From: Carya illinoinensis
Lineage: Eukaryota; Streptophyta; Magnoliopsida; Fagales; Juglandaceae
Assembly: GCF_018687715.1 (NCBI RefSeq)
Contig: NC_056766.1
Span: 37,419,433-37,483,432, forward strand
Length of the DNA stretch: 64,000 nucleotides
Reading direction: 5' to 3'
The position numbers were made by a program, and so were the translations under genes. Positions 25,302 through 38,800 of the stretch are shown piece after piece. The notes under the pieces are model-generated. The model was not told where the DNA came from, did not search any database, and was given only the letters and a program-made list of their open reading frames with translations. Within the stretch, counting starts at the first letter, position 1; each line of letters starts with the position of its first letter.

Positions 25302-27281
25302 ACAAAAAACCCACGCGGGTGGAAACAAACTGCCAACTCAACCTCAAACCCCCAAATTAGGACTCATGACAACTCACCTCCCAAATCGAACTAGTTTTTG
25401 CAGATGGCCCCTTGGATCAGATTGCGTCATTAATGCGAGATAAAATAAATTCATGAGCTCTGTTATTAAAAAAGTAACAAAACTGGCCCTCCAACAAAAA
25501 TAAATAAAATAGTCACCTACCATGGGAGCTGTGGTTGTGGTTCCTATAGCAAATGTTTTTTTTTTTTTTGAGTGGAAAGAAATTTTGCTATTTTTATCAT
25601 AGATGGGGGTAATATCATGATTTTATCCATCATTTAACGCCCCCTATGATTCAGAGCAACTCCTAACAATTCAATTTTGAGTGATAGCTTTTGGGAGGGT
25701 TCTGTAATTTATCTTATTTAAGTATTGGGCTCTTTCCAAAAGTTCCATAATTGTAGTGTCTTCTCTTGTATACATCCATCTACATTGTTTGTTGGACTTA
25801 ATTGTTGGTTCGGTTGCACCCATTTTGTGTTTTAAAATTTAGTAGATATCCTTACACAAAAAACCTCAACTTACCATCGTCGCTGCTATCACATAATCTT
25901 AACTGCCAAAGCTTGATGACATGATTTATGTCTACTGCAGCATCACCTAGATATTAACTTTATATATGATTTTGAGTTTCTCGTTGACATTTTCAGGATA
26001 TTGCAGTGGGGGGAGGATAGACGTTTTGATGAAATGCGTGGTAATTTAGGAAGGTTGGCAATATTCTGGATATTTCAGGTTTTTAGCTTTCTCCATTGCC
26101 TTTTGAATTAGCTACTTTTTTGTCTGTTGGTGCCTTTATTTATGGTATAGCTCGTTGGCATGGTGGTTATTTGACGTTCAAAATATAATTTACCCTTTGT
26201 TTTTTCTCTTTGCTGAAGGCTGTCTGGGTGTGGACGGTTAGTTTGCCTGTCACAGTGGTTAATTCAAGCAACAGAAATCCATCTCTCCAGGCTGAGGACA
26301 TAATTGGCTGGATTATGTGGTCTGTGGGTTTTTTAGTTGAAGCAATAGCTGATCAGCAAAAATTAGTATTCAAAAACTCCCCAGAAAATAGAGGGAAATG
26401 GTGCAATGTTGGACAATGGCAATACTCTCGTCATCCGAACTATTTTGGCGAGGTTAGTGCTTCCATTTCATTCAAATGCCATTAGTTCTGCAACTGGAGC
26501 CACATGCAGCTGTTCTTGATGCTTTTAGAAACGTGCAATGCCACTACTACCACGAATTTGATAGTTTAGATGATAAATTTATAAAACTTTTTGGTAGGTT
26601 TGAGGAGTCTGGTTCCATATATTTGCCTTTGCCTTATACATATCGCATGTTCAGAAAACCATTCCAGACGAATAGAACACGTATATGTATAAATCAATTA
26701 TCAAAGAATTTTGTTGTTGTTGTTGTTTTTTTTTTTTTTTTTTTTTAACCTTGGTTTCATTTCTGTTGAATAATGGAACTTTGATGCCTATTGAGCTCAG
26801 ATTCTCCTCTGGTGGGGAATTTTCGTGGCTTCCACACCTGTTCTGGAAGGTGCTGAGTGGCTTGTAATCCTTGGGCCAATTTTTCTAACATTGTTACTTC
26901 TTTTTGTCAGTGGCATACCAATGCTTGAGGTTTGTGTCTCCTTGCTTCTAACCACATTTCAATATTCACCAGCTCGAGAATCTGTTTATAATATGCTGTT
27001 TCAATTGAAACAGGAATCAGCCGATAAGAAGTTTGGGAATGTGGGTGCATATAGGATTTACAAAAGAACAACTAGGTTATGCTCATTCTTCTTCTGTTAC
27101 TTGTTGTTTGAGTGAGGTTTGGAGGAGGAAATAACTGACCCCTAACATATTATGCTGCAGCCCTCTAATTCCACTTCCACCAGTGGTATATGGGAATCTG
27201 CCCTCATGGTTCAAAACAACGTTTCTCTTTGAATTCCCTTTCTACAGTCGTAGTCTTCCACAAGAAGAGCTAAACTGGTGA
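24176..27281 (+). CDS. DUF1295 / steroid 5-alpha-reductase-like membrane protein
   Basis: Nine exons join in frame to 292 residues: 24176-24226, 24327-24396, 24669-24736, 24961-25022, 25997-26078, 26219-26452, 26801-26929, 27014-27075 and 27161-27281 (TGA 27279-27281). All introns are GT-AG. The product is a multi-pass membrane protein with hydrophobic segments near residues 10-32, 43-60, 64-84, 103-122, 135-155 and 207-228. The C-terminal motif YSRHPNYFGE (about 180-189), followed by ILLWWGIF, is the signature of the DUF1295 / steroid-reductase and isoprenylcysteine-methyltransferase-like fold, which binds NADPH or SAM at that site. By memory the closest relative is Arabidopsis At1g18180, of unknown substrate. 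Intron 4 carries a C23-(CA)n compound repeat. Length is close to the family's usual 290-310 residues. The reductase role is a family-level inference. Confidence 0.9.
25265..25305. repeat. C23 run followed by (AC)n, in intron 4 of the DUF1295 gene
   Basis: 23 consecutive C (25265-25287) followed by about nine AC units and an A run. Spurious proline- and glycine-rich frames arise from it. Confidence 0.9.
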
Positions 27282-27485
27282 GACAAAAATTCTGGTTGTG
27301 ATAAGAGTCTCATGCTAAAGTCTGAGTCTTTTTCTATCTTGGGTTTGTGAAGTTATCTATTTGCACCTTCAGATTCATGGAATATCTAACAATGCTCGAT
27401 GTGTTTTGTATACATCTGTGGGGCAAATGATCCTGTAGCCGTATACCATTTTATATTTATATGGTGCATATTGCATATTGTCTTA

Positions 27486-27486
<1 letters not shown>

Positions 27487-27563
<77 letters not shown>
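27487..27563. repeat. (TC)n microsatellite, 77 bp
   Basis: Uninterrupted TC run about 200 bp downstream of the DUF1295 stop codon, so it may lie in the 3' UTR. Confidence 0.95.
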
Positions 27564-27565
<2 letters not shown>

Positions 27566-28231
27566 TTTTTAACCTTTAGGTGTTCCTCTAGGCCTACTTC
27601 CTCTATGTTTTTGGATCTTCTCATCTCATCCGTTCGTGCTGCTCCCAATCTTTCTCTCATCTCCTTCCTTTTACCTAATGCTCTCAGCTCGATTTGTGAA
27701 GACTGACTGCAGTCCCTTGGAAATACTATCACAATTATAACGTTCTCATCAAACTTGGCTTCCAGACCAAACAAACAAGCAAAAAGAACATTTTAAGTTA
27801 TATATGCTCAGTACCCTGTTTACAAGAACTCGAACGGAGATTTTGAATGGAATAATGATAGTCAATAGTGTCAAATTATGCTTCAAGGTTTTGGTTTTGG
27901 CTTTGCATTACTTTACTGTATTTGTGAACTTTGCCACTTTTGAGGTTGTTCTAAAGGGTTCATTATCTGTGCAAGGTATAGAATGAACCAGGGAGAAAGC
28001 GACAATGCATTGAAGATGCATTAGTGCTTGATGATTCTTTGACTTGCCAAGTTTCATTTCTTCGAGCGTGATGGATTATATAGTTTATTGTTTTTTCTCC
28101 TCCGTGACAAACTAAGATGAAATGGAATTTCATTTGGTTATTTTCAATTCAAGTATGATCTGTTATCCCCAAAAGGGTTCAAATCAAACATTATCATATG
28201 ATTTGTTGACAATTGCGATCATTTAATAATT

Positions 28232-28234
<3 letters not shown>

Positions 28235-28292
<58 letters not shown>
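28235..28292. repeat. (TC)n microsatellite, 58 bp
   Basis: Uninterrupted TC run in the intergenic region between the DUF1295 gene and the golgin gene. Confidence 0.95.
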
Positions 28293-28295
<3 letters not shown>

Positions 28296-29285
28296 GATTA
28301 TTTTTATCAGTCATTTCTTGGCCTTTGGGCACCTGGTTTTTCTTTCCAAAAGCTGCTGGAAGATAAGTCTCTCAGATGTGCTTAGGAATATGGCTTCCGA
28401 TCATAACGCCTCTGTAAATGTGATCTTCCCTTTTGGATTTTCAATTCAATCAAATTATTGCAGGAAAACCGTATCTGCTTGATCGACAGAAGCACGAGCA
28501 AAGGATATCTTCTTTTTAGCTGTCATAGCTGTTTTCTCGATACTTGCCAACATACGTAGAGTTGGCATACGTCCCCACTGTTTTGAATGATGGATTTGTT
28601 CAATCAAGGCAATAACTTCTAGTACTCTATGATAATATTTGCTATTTTCTTCTACTGAAGGTACTGTAAATATTCTCATATAAGAAATTCTATTTATAAG
28701 TTGTGTAAATAAGCACAATGTGTAAAATGTTTACATAACATAATTTAATTTGGAAGAGAAACTTTATAACTTGAATTTTACAAAATCAATCTTACCATTT
28801 AAGTGATGTGAATAGTATGCTCTACACACTAATTTGAGAATAAAATAACTCATCATATATAGACACCTATCTTTATCATCAACCTTTTGTAGTTGTTATA
28901 TTTTAAAAGAAAATTTTTCACACTTCACTACCATTTCACTATATCATATGATACATTTATCATCATGAAATGATCCTTTATTAAATGATTCTTTATCATC
29001 TAATAGTGATAAATACGTTACATCTTACATAGTGGAATTAAAATGAAACTAGAGAATGGTGTATAGCAATACTCTATTTTAAAATAGAAAACTTGTGCCC
29101 TACGAAAATGGAAAAGAAAAATGAGGCAGAAATTTGATTACACTTATGATATAATCATTTGAACTCATATGGAATTGAACTCATATGGAAAGCCAATATA
29201 TTACAAGTGGAGTGGATAGTGTCGGTTCAGATTCCCTTTTATTTTAATGATGGAAGTGTCCTGTTATTAGTGGAGAGAATACAAA

Positions 29286-29441
29286 TATAGTAATGTTATG
29301 TGCAGTCGTTGAATGCGCAAGCGCCACACAATCATTTTGAAAAAGAGTAGAGTTTTTCGTATGAATTATGTATTTACTCACTTTTTTTAACGAGATTACA
29401 CGGCATTTGTGCACTCTATGACTACAAATATCATTTCTCTA
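29286..29441. repeat. Foldback MITE copy, about 156 bp
   Basis: The left arm holds tgcagtcgttgaatgcgcaa and a following tcattttgaaaaagagtag. The right arm holds gtgcactctatgactacaaa and ends tatcatttctcta. The arms are imperfectly complementary. It is the same family as at 5443-5645 and 3279-5009. TA flanks suggest a TA target. Confidence 0.65.
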
Positions 29442-29826
29442 CAGAAAATGATGAAAGAAAGTTAACTAGGAAACAATTGTCCAACTTACAGAGAAATATA
29501 TATATATATATATATAGGAAACTATTGCCCAACCTGTGCCCATACACTTCTGTCAATGTGGAATCTTAAGAGGAGAAATAAAAGAGAGGCGTTCATAGAC
29601 CTTTCAGGGACTGGAGATAAGATATAGTAGAAAAATATTTTTCTTCATATTGATGTGAAGTAGTCACGTGTTGGTAATTACATGCCTCATAACATCCCTA
29701 AAGATACAGTTTTACAGGATGTTGGGGCCTAGAGGTACAAATGCACATTGTACACCCCTTGTAGTGAATACCTCCTAAAATCTGAGGCAATCAAATAAAG
29801 AACAAAAAGAACATTAATATTACAAA

Positions 29827-32800
29827 TCAAATACCTGCAGTGCTATTGATGTTTTCCAAGGAAATGATGGCACCAGATCTGGCCCCGTTAGATTCTTGAG
29901 AATGTGACATTAAAATATAAATAACCCAGAAGTGAAGGAAGACAAGGTAAACCAGAGACCACACCTTCGCTCTGGAATTCCTCCTTAGAAATACCTCACC
30001 AGCCAAGAAAATAGCATCCAACTGCTGAAGCAACGATCCCAAGTGCTTCCTGCCTGAACGGATCCTGTCATGAAACATAGGCCCCAACTTCGATTCTGAA
30101 AGCGCCCACATTCCTGATTCCAAGTCCCTTGATGATGTACTGGACTTGTTTTCATCTAGCAACCTAGAAACCGCCTACAGAATGCATTAAGGTATAAAGT
30201 TCAAATCACTACAATTGTTTATGTTGAAATATGCAGTAGGAAATAAATCCTTTATTTATATATATATAGGTAGCAGAAGGAAATAACTCTAGGGCGACAA
30301 TGTACCTCAATTCTGAAAAGAAGAGTTGCCTTCTCTGAGGAGAGGGCCTCAACCTAGTTCAACAATAAGAATTAAAATAATTAATGGCCTTTCTCAAAGC
30401 ACTGACATTTCATTCTAATAAACATACTTCATCATTTCAACCAAATGCACCTTGAAACTATTGGTAGAAAGAAAATCAAACATGATGCTATTCTATGTAA
30501 TTTGAGCAAGTCTTCTTTTACCAAGACTAAAACCAGATCACACTTAGTTCTAAATTAGCTGATCGCTGTGTTAAAGAGAAGCATAAACATTAGTATAAGA
30601 TATGCAAGACGGGCCTGATCCCATAATGTAACATGCTGGCAACAACACTCGAGTTATGAAACAAATGTGCAATAAATCAGACCAGTAGCCTTAATAATAA
30701 GGAGACAGCCCTTAATAGAAAACCGGGAACCACAATCAGTTTCATTATAGATAAATGGGTAATTACACTTTCCACCCTAGCTACCTATATTTTTCAGTTT
30801 GCACCCTAGGCTAAAATCTGACCATTAAGATCAATGAAAAATCTACTTATCAAAAAGATCAATGAAAAATCTTTGAAAAAATGTTCAACATATTAAACCT
30901 TGGTATAATATACTAAGCATATTTTTTATGGTACGTACCCATGGGTCATGAGCATATTTTTACTGATCAACAGAAAATTTTATAGCTCCCAAAACTCAAA
31001 TGCAGCTTAGCGGCACGGTATTTAAGGATGGAAAATGATAGACATACAACCCCTTTTTACAACCTTTTATATAACTATGTTTTAAATGATACATGTACAA
31101 CCCTTTGTACAACCTTTTATACAAGCATGTTTTAAAATGGGGGTATTTATGTAAAGTGATGTTACTTTTATACCCCCATTTTAAAACATGTTTGGTTCAT
31201 CTTTTATATGCCTTGAATTATCAAATGGTCCTATCCACCAGACCTTAATACTAGAATTCACCCTATGTATCATCAAAGATGTTTGCAGACAAACCTGGGC
31301 TTGTTTTTTAATTAAATGGTCGGTCAGCTGACCAAGCCTTCGCTTGAGCTCAATTTCTACTTCAGTTGGATCCTCCATCTCTTTCCTGGTTATTTCAATG
31401 TTTGCTTCCAGCATCCTTGCCTGGAATATAGATGCTGCTGTCAGTAGACAAGCTCAAATATATATATATATATTAAAAAAAAACAGTATCAAGATAGTGA
31501 TCAAACTGAAGATAAGTTATGTCAGCAGTATATGTCAAAATATATGTAGAAGTAAATATAATTTTGAAAAACAATCAGAAAACCCCAAAAATAAGAATTC
31601 CTTTTCCAAATTGAATATGCTCTCTATTGGTTAAACCTAGATCTTAAAAGTAAACCCATAAAAATCCCATCAGCAAAAGTGTATACATCAGAAGAAAAAA
31701 AAAACTGGAAGTCATAGAACACTTTAAGGTGTTACATCAAGATAATCTCAGCATATTAGAGGTATGCTGAAAGCATTTGAAATAGAAAAGGACGCGTGCA
31801 TGCTTCATCAGGCCAGTAAATTAATTTGCTAGTTGCATTCTCTTTCTCTCGAGGCAAAAGAACTGTGGCTCGGAAGATTTTGATGCAGAATACTTCGGGT
31901 ATCTCTGCAAAAGGATTCCCAACCACTTACCTGGGTGTTCTTTTTACCCGGGAAGTGAAACATAAATATTTCACTATCTCAAGGACATTACCCAGAAAAA
32001 TTATCACAAACCTAATTCTAATTCATGCAAAGAAGAATTTTAAACAATTTGTCAACTCCTGGGTTTTTTTTACCTTGAGCTGTTTTAGATTATGTATTGT
32101 TAACTGCCAAAGAGGGCCAATTTGTCACATGTGCCAGCTGCAAATTCTAATGGGTGTATTATACAAAACTGAAATGAGAGTACAGTTTATACGCTAACAT
32201 TAGGGGTGAGGAAAGGTTACAAGGATAAAAGTAGCATGAGAGATATAAAGGAACCACCATAAGTAGAGCATGCATAAGCTGAAGAACCATTAGCTAAGGA
32301 ACCCCTAGTTTGATAGACTAAATCTCTTTCTTTTGTTGAAACCAATGCGTAACGCAAGGGTAACATCATAAAATCACTAACATAAACACCTGGTAATTAC
32401 AAGGATGTGACGGAGGGGCTACTTTCAATTTAGTTTCTCTGACCTTTGCCTGGAAGCAGCATTTTGCCATTTTATAACAAGGCTGCGGGGTTGTTAATGA
32501 GTTGGAGCTTTAGGCTATGATTCAAAATTCTATGGTAGTATACCAAAAGCAGAATTGATTATTGGGTTTCCATAAGGATTCTCACATGGGCAGTATATCA
32601 GATGTTAATCCTGTATCTTCTACAGATGGGACTAGTATTCAACAACAGAATCATACTTGATGATAATGTGTACAGGTGAGTGTGGGTTGGGGTAAAGGGA
32701 GAGGATGCATGTTGGTGTGGGTCGGTGGGTGTGGGTGTGGGTGTGTGTGCATGTGTGTGGCGCATGTATGCGTATACACGTGTGTGCGTACCAAATGATC

Positions 32801-35800
32801 ATATTTCCTTTCATCTCCATAAAAACCTACTTTGATGGACCATACCAGAGTTAAGTGGTGAGGTGCTGGAACCATCACATCCCCAAGTATATATTTTTTT
32901 TATAGGTAATCAAGAAAATATATTCATAGAAATAGACAAAGCCCAGGTACAAAGGAAGTATACATGAGAAACACCTAGCGAGAGGTTACAATAGAAAGTA
33001 GAAGGTCATGGACATCCCCAAGTATATTAAAAATGAATAAATTACATTTTGATAAGCAAAATGAACAAACTACACTGGTAACCAAAAAGAGGGATAAGAG
33101 AATATGTCTTGAAATGTCTAGCAATGAAGGATATTAATTTTTTTTTATAAGTAGCAGTGAAGGATATTAATCCAATATTTCTATGCATGCATAAGTTTTC
33201 AAAACACAGGACATGGACCAAGTCTTTCCTCCATGAATACAAGTAGCCTTGTCTCTGGCAACTACAGTTTCCAAAACATGTCTTACAATGTTGCCCATAC
33301 TATGTCATATCATCAATAGTACCCAGGCACCACGTGTCCCACATTAAAAAATCAAGAATCCAAACTTCAGTGAATTACTGGGCTATTAATATCACTAAGG
33401 TTTAAAAATATGACTTTCAGATATTTGCAAAGATCGATAAAGTTTGTGAATTGGATATTTTCTTCTTTAGATAAATATGGAGTCAGAGAATGCTTCCATG
33501 TAAACTAGCATTTGAGCCTCAGAACCAAAAGCAGCAAATCTCAAGTTTTTAAGATTTTATACTGCAAAAGATAGGGCCATAAGATGATGGTTAAGTTCAA
33601 AAGTTGTAATAACCACACTCAAAGCGTCATGCTTAGAAAAATGTAATTCAAAAGGTCTTCCACTGTAAAAAAAAATGGTAAAGCAGATAAAAATGTGTGC
33701 ATGTGCACACATGATTTTATTGTTTCTATTCCTCCTTCTCTTAGCTAGGTCTCTCTCTTGTATACTGTCTGTGTGCTCATGCTTTGCTTACATTCTATTA
33801 ATAAAATTTACTATTACTTATACAAAAAAAGAAGAAGTAATGTTTTCAACATCACAGAGCAAAGTCTTTTTAATTAGAAACAGAATTACTTTACCAATAT
33901 AGCAAAAACTTGAAAAGCGAACCTTATCTTGCAATTTTGCAACTTTATCGGCAATGAAAGAATACTCTGCCTCAAGTATCTCTCGTTCAAATTCCATTCC
34001 TTTTGAAGCTGCTAACTGCAATGTTTTTCAGATTAAAGTAGATACTACAAAAAAAAGTCAAGAAATTCCTAACCCCCAGGGCAGTGGTCCCATTTCTTTC
34101 TCTACTCTCTCCAACATATACTTATGCGTCAAACATCACAGGAGAACATTTGTTTTTTATAAGTAAAATTTTATTGATAGTAAAAGGCATAGCCCAAGTA
34201 CACAGGGAGTTGCATCACAGGCAGAACATAAACTCACTTGTTTTTTAGATGGTCCAGTTTGACGAGAATTTGAGATTCTTCTCCTGAGCTCTACAGGAAA
34301 ATAAAAAAGTTCCAAGCGACAAGTTATCAATAACCCAAAATATTACTTATAAAAAAAATCAATAAGCCAAAATATTTCGAGCTTCACAATTTTATGTGCC
34401 AATTTAATAAAATCGAGTATTTTCATTGACCATTATTGAAGGAAAACTTGCCTAGGTTGTTCCATTAGACACTATTATTTTGCATGGCTCACATTTCATC
34501 CCTAAAACCCCTTTTTTTACCGGTAGAATTGCACAAATAACTAACCTTAGACCACAAATATAATAAATTTCTCTGTAGCTGAAGAAAAGAGAAGCAAAAT
34601 CAAAAGGAAAAAGAAATTCATTCAGTTTTTTGCTCTGTAATTTGCGACGCATACCTTCATGGACTGCTTCTTTCAGTTGAATCTGTTGACGTAATTCTGC
34701 TACCTGATTAACCTGGTCCAAATGCATGCAAATAGGAAGTATAAATCTTTCTGCGCTTATTCATTGATTTGTTTGTTTATGATTTGAGACTTGAAACTCT
34801 GACTATCCTAATCACCACATTGCATTATCATCTGAGGCCAATGGTCTTAAACATTATACATATTACTGAAGCGAAAGTTTTCCAAGACAAAACAATGGGT
34901 AAAGGCTGACATGAAATGGATTTGTTACAAGATATATGTGGCCAATAATCAGAAAAAGAACATGAAGGATACGTCTCAAATAAGCAAAATTATACTAGTA
35001 CATGGCCAGTTGTTGCTAGATATATATAATGATAAAAAGATAAAACACAAAAGACCGAGACATAAAAAAAAAAAAAAAAAAAATCAGAAAAAATATGATA
35101 TTTAGAGATTAATAAATTACACTAAATATACAACATGACTGCATTAATAAACAAAAATAGAATTAAAAACAATAACAAAGCAAAAGTATAACTATTTTCA
35201 AGCATTTGGCACAACCCTATACATGTAATACTTCAAAGCTAAGAAAATCCAATAGATTCATATTCAAAAGTGTTGAGATATTTTGCAAATCATCTGGGAA
35301 CAAAACTGGCATTAAAGAGTCACTTTTATCTGTGTTCATCCAGCCTTCTCTTTTAGTTTCTTTTATTGGCCAGATGGACATTGTGAAAAGCAAGAGAACA
35401 TTTAGCCTAGAAATGCCATGCAAGAATTCAACTATAGCTTTTAAGATAGGAACTTGTTTTCAGCTTGCAAATTAATGGCTACAATATAAAAGTTTTCAGA
35501 ACACTTAAATTATATGAATAGTCTTCTTTACATCAAATGGGTCAAAGGAATGGGCACTGCTTTAAAGATAGATAACGCTTGATAGGAGAATTTAGAGAAT
35601 TTTTCTTTAGTAATTTGTGCATTTGGGTAAAGGCTCTTGTATTGAATGAAGATAATCTTCATGATTTGCTTTTAGGGCTCGTTTGGATACTAAGAATATC
35701 TCAGAATATATATATATATATTTTTTATAAGGAAGAATATCTCAGAATATCTATGAATAGTAGTGAAATAGTTTGAGTTAAGATGTTTTATTGGGTTTTT

Positions 35801-38800
35801 GGGAAAGGAAAGAGAAAAAGTTGAATGAAAATATTATAAAGTTAAAAAATTGTTTGAATAATTTTTTAAAATTATTTTGATTTGAAATTCAAAAAAGTTG
35901 TTTTTTTTTTGTGTTTTGTTTGGAAGTTTGGGAAAGTTGTAATGATTAGGTAATGATTAGATGAAAAAGCTGAAGATTTGAAATTGAAAAGTGTTTTGTG
36001 TTTGAGTAATGTTTAGAAAGGATATATCTGAGAATACTTGAGAACAGTTGTATTCCCAAATGGACCCTTAGCCTATTCTAGTTCCTAGCTTGCATTTAGG
36101 TGTTTTCTTTTCTATACTTCTTCTGTATTTGGGCTATGCATATTTACTTATCAATAAAATTCTCTTATTACTTATCAAAAAAAATATTTGCAGACCTGCA
36201 ACTTCAGTTTTTTTTGGTATCTGATCAAGCAATTTCCATTTTCTAGTAAATACATATTTATTTACATCCCAAACTAGAGGTATATGGCAATTGTAGATTT
36301 CCCCAAGCAATTGTTACTTAGAGCATTAATTAAAGGACCTAAAACCTATGATTTTAAAAATAATCATATAAGATTTCTGAAGCATAATACTTGAGTTTTT
36401 AATGGCATGAGTGATATATGAGTTCACACAACAAAAGCAGTCCAAATCCAGAGAAGACAGTTATGGGAGTATTAGAGTTAAGAACAAAACACGTAACAAA
36501 ACTTAGAAGACAATAAAAAGACAGGCTAAGCATAAAATTCGAAGTCATTAAAGTTTCCAAAACATTTTCTCATCCACTATCGTCAAAATTCTTCCAATAA
36601 GAAATTTGATTAAGACTAGAGGAGAGTATCGGCCAGTCTAGACCGGCAAAACCGACCGGACCAGCCATTTCGGACCGGACCGAGAGTAGGTCCGGTGGGT
36701 CTCGGTCCAAATTTTAGTGGACCGATTAGTTTCGGTCCTGTCTCAGTCTAGGGGTTTTTTACCCCGGACCGGACCGAATAATAATATATATATATAAAAT
36801 ATATTTTATTATTTATATAATATTTATAATTGTATATAATTAATTATAATTTTTATCTAACCTAATAGGTTAATATTTATAATTTTATACTAATACTAAT
36901 ATTTATACTAAGACTAAATTACTAATAGTCTAAATTAATACTAATATACTATTATATAGTTATACAGTATACTAATCATAAATTCATAATAACTAAATCA
37001 TTATAAGTCTATAACTATATCTAATAGTATTAGTATTAGTATTAGTATTAGTATTAGTATTAGTATTAGTTAAGTTAATATCTAATATGCTAGTATTAGT
37101 AATAAGATTATAAGAGATTAAGAGTATTAGTATTAGTTAACTTCAAATCTTTTTTTTGATAAGCTAGTTAACTTCAAATCTAATATGCTAGTATTACTAT
37201 ATTAGTAATAAGATTATAAGAGACTAAGAGTATTGGTATTAGTTAACTTAATATCTAATATGCTAGTATTAGTAATAAGATTATAAGACTATAAGAGTAT
37301 TACTCTTATTTAATAAATGAATATAGTATTACATAGAGTATTAGTAAATGTGTTGGGTTTGAAGAAAATGAAGAGATATAGTAAATTAGTAATACTAGTT
37401 ATTAGTTATTATCTATTAGTACTAGCGTCATTACATATTATTAGTTATTAGTTATAATATTAATACTAGTGTATTATTAATTATAATAAATAAGTTAATA
37501 ACTATTACTAATTTACTATATACTAATAGACTAATAGTATTAGTATTAGTGTATTACTAATATATATAATATATATATTAGTAACTTAGTAACTTAGTTA
37601 TATGTATTAGTAATATATAATAATAGATACATATAACTAATAACTATATGTGATAATAGTATTACTATATCTCTTCAAACCCCATACATTTATTAATACT
37701 CTGTGTCATACTATATTAAATAATAGTAAAAATACTCTTATTATTAATACTCTATGTAGTCATATTAAATACTATATTACTAATACTCTATGTAGTTATA
37801 GTGATTTAATACTAACATATTACATATTAAGTCAACTATACTAATACTATTATAAATTTATACATATATGATATATTATAATTTATACCATAACTCTTAT
37901 AATATGTTAATATATTGATATATACCAGTACTATATATTATAGTTAATAGTTATACATTAACATTTAAAAAAAAAAAGTCAAGGGTGGACCGACCGGACC
38001 GGACCGTCCCGGTCCTTACGGAGTTCGGTCCGGTCCAAGGTGGGAAAACCCTAGACCGAATAGGTCCGGTCTGGTTCGCAAAATCTCCCCAGACCGGACC
38101 GAACTCCCCCCTAATTAAGACCTCATGGATTGGATTAACAGTCATTTGAATCAAGAATTTCATCATACCTGCGCTTCAAGATTCCACTGCACAGTAGCAA
38201 GGGATCTTGCAAGATCAGCATTAGCAGTCTGCATGAACTTTTGACATTTAGTAACAAGAGTATGGCCTGATAACTGCAGTGCTTGAACTTTAATAAAGCA
38301 GGGAACATTTTCTACCATATCTAGAAGATATACCCTGAGAGAAAGAGGGGGGACAGAAAATGTAGACACCTATTTACCTCTAGTTTAGCCAATCTGGTAA
38401 AAGCCTCCCTTCTAGTATTACTATGCTTCTGTTTCTCAAAGTCAACAGCATCTAGCGTTTCCATCATAGTTGTCTGCAGCTCTGAAGCCTGAAGCAAGAA
38501 AGAAGATAAAACTAAGTATTTGCACGAGTTTAAGGAACATTTTGATAAATCTCACAAGCTTGTATATCTGAGAAAGAGAACAAAAGGATTAAAACATAAG
38601 AGGTGTTTTCCTGTGTAACTAGCAGTGGAGTATGCACAATGCATTTAATATGTCAAGCATGATTTGATTTACCATTGTTTCTGTGCTTCATTTTTTTGCA
38701 AGACAAAGGAGCTTTTAATAATCAGTTTCATGACTGACCTCGTCAAATGGGGCAGCAACTCAGGAAGGTTGTCAGGTCAGAGGTCATACCAAGCTCAAAA

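Larger units (their letters stand above)
27282..29826. other. Intergenic between the convergent DUF1295 and golgin genes
   Basis: It contains two long (TC)n microsatellites and one foldback MITE, listed separately. No exon was found. The 3' UTRs of both genes must lie within it. The open frames of 60-90 codons here are low complexity or short and have no recognised similarity. Confidence 0.5.

Noticed and set aside
26476..26748. Plus-strand frame of 90 codons
   Set aside because: It lies in intron 6 of the DUF1295 gene and ends in a poly-T tract; the flanking exons splice cleanly around it.
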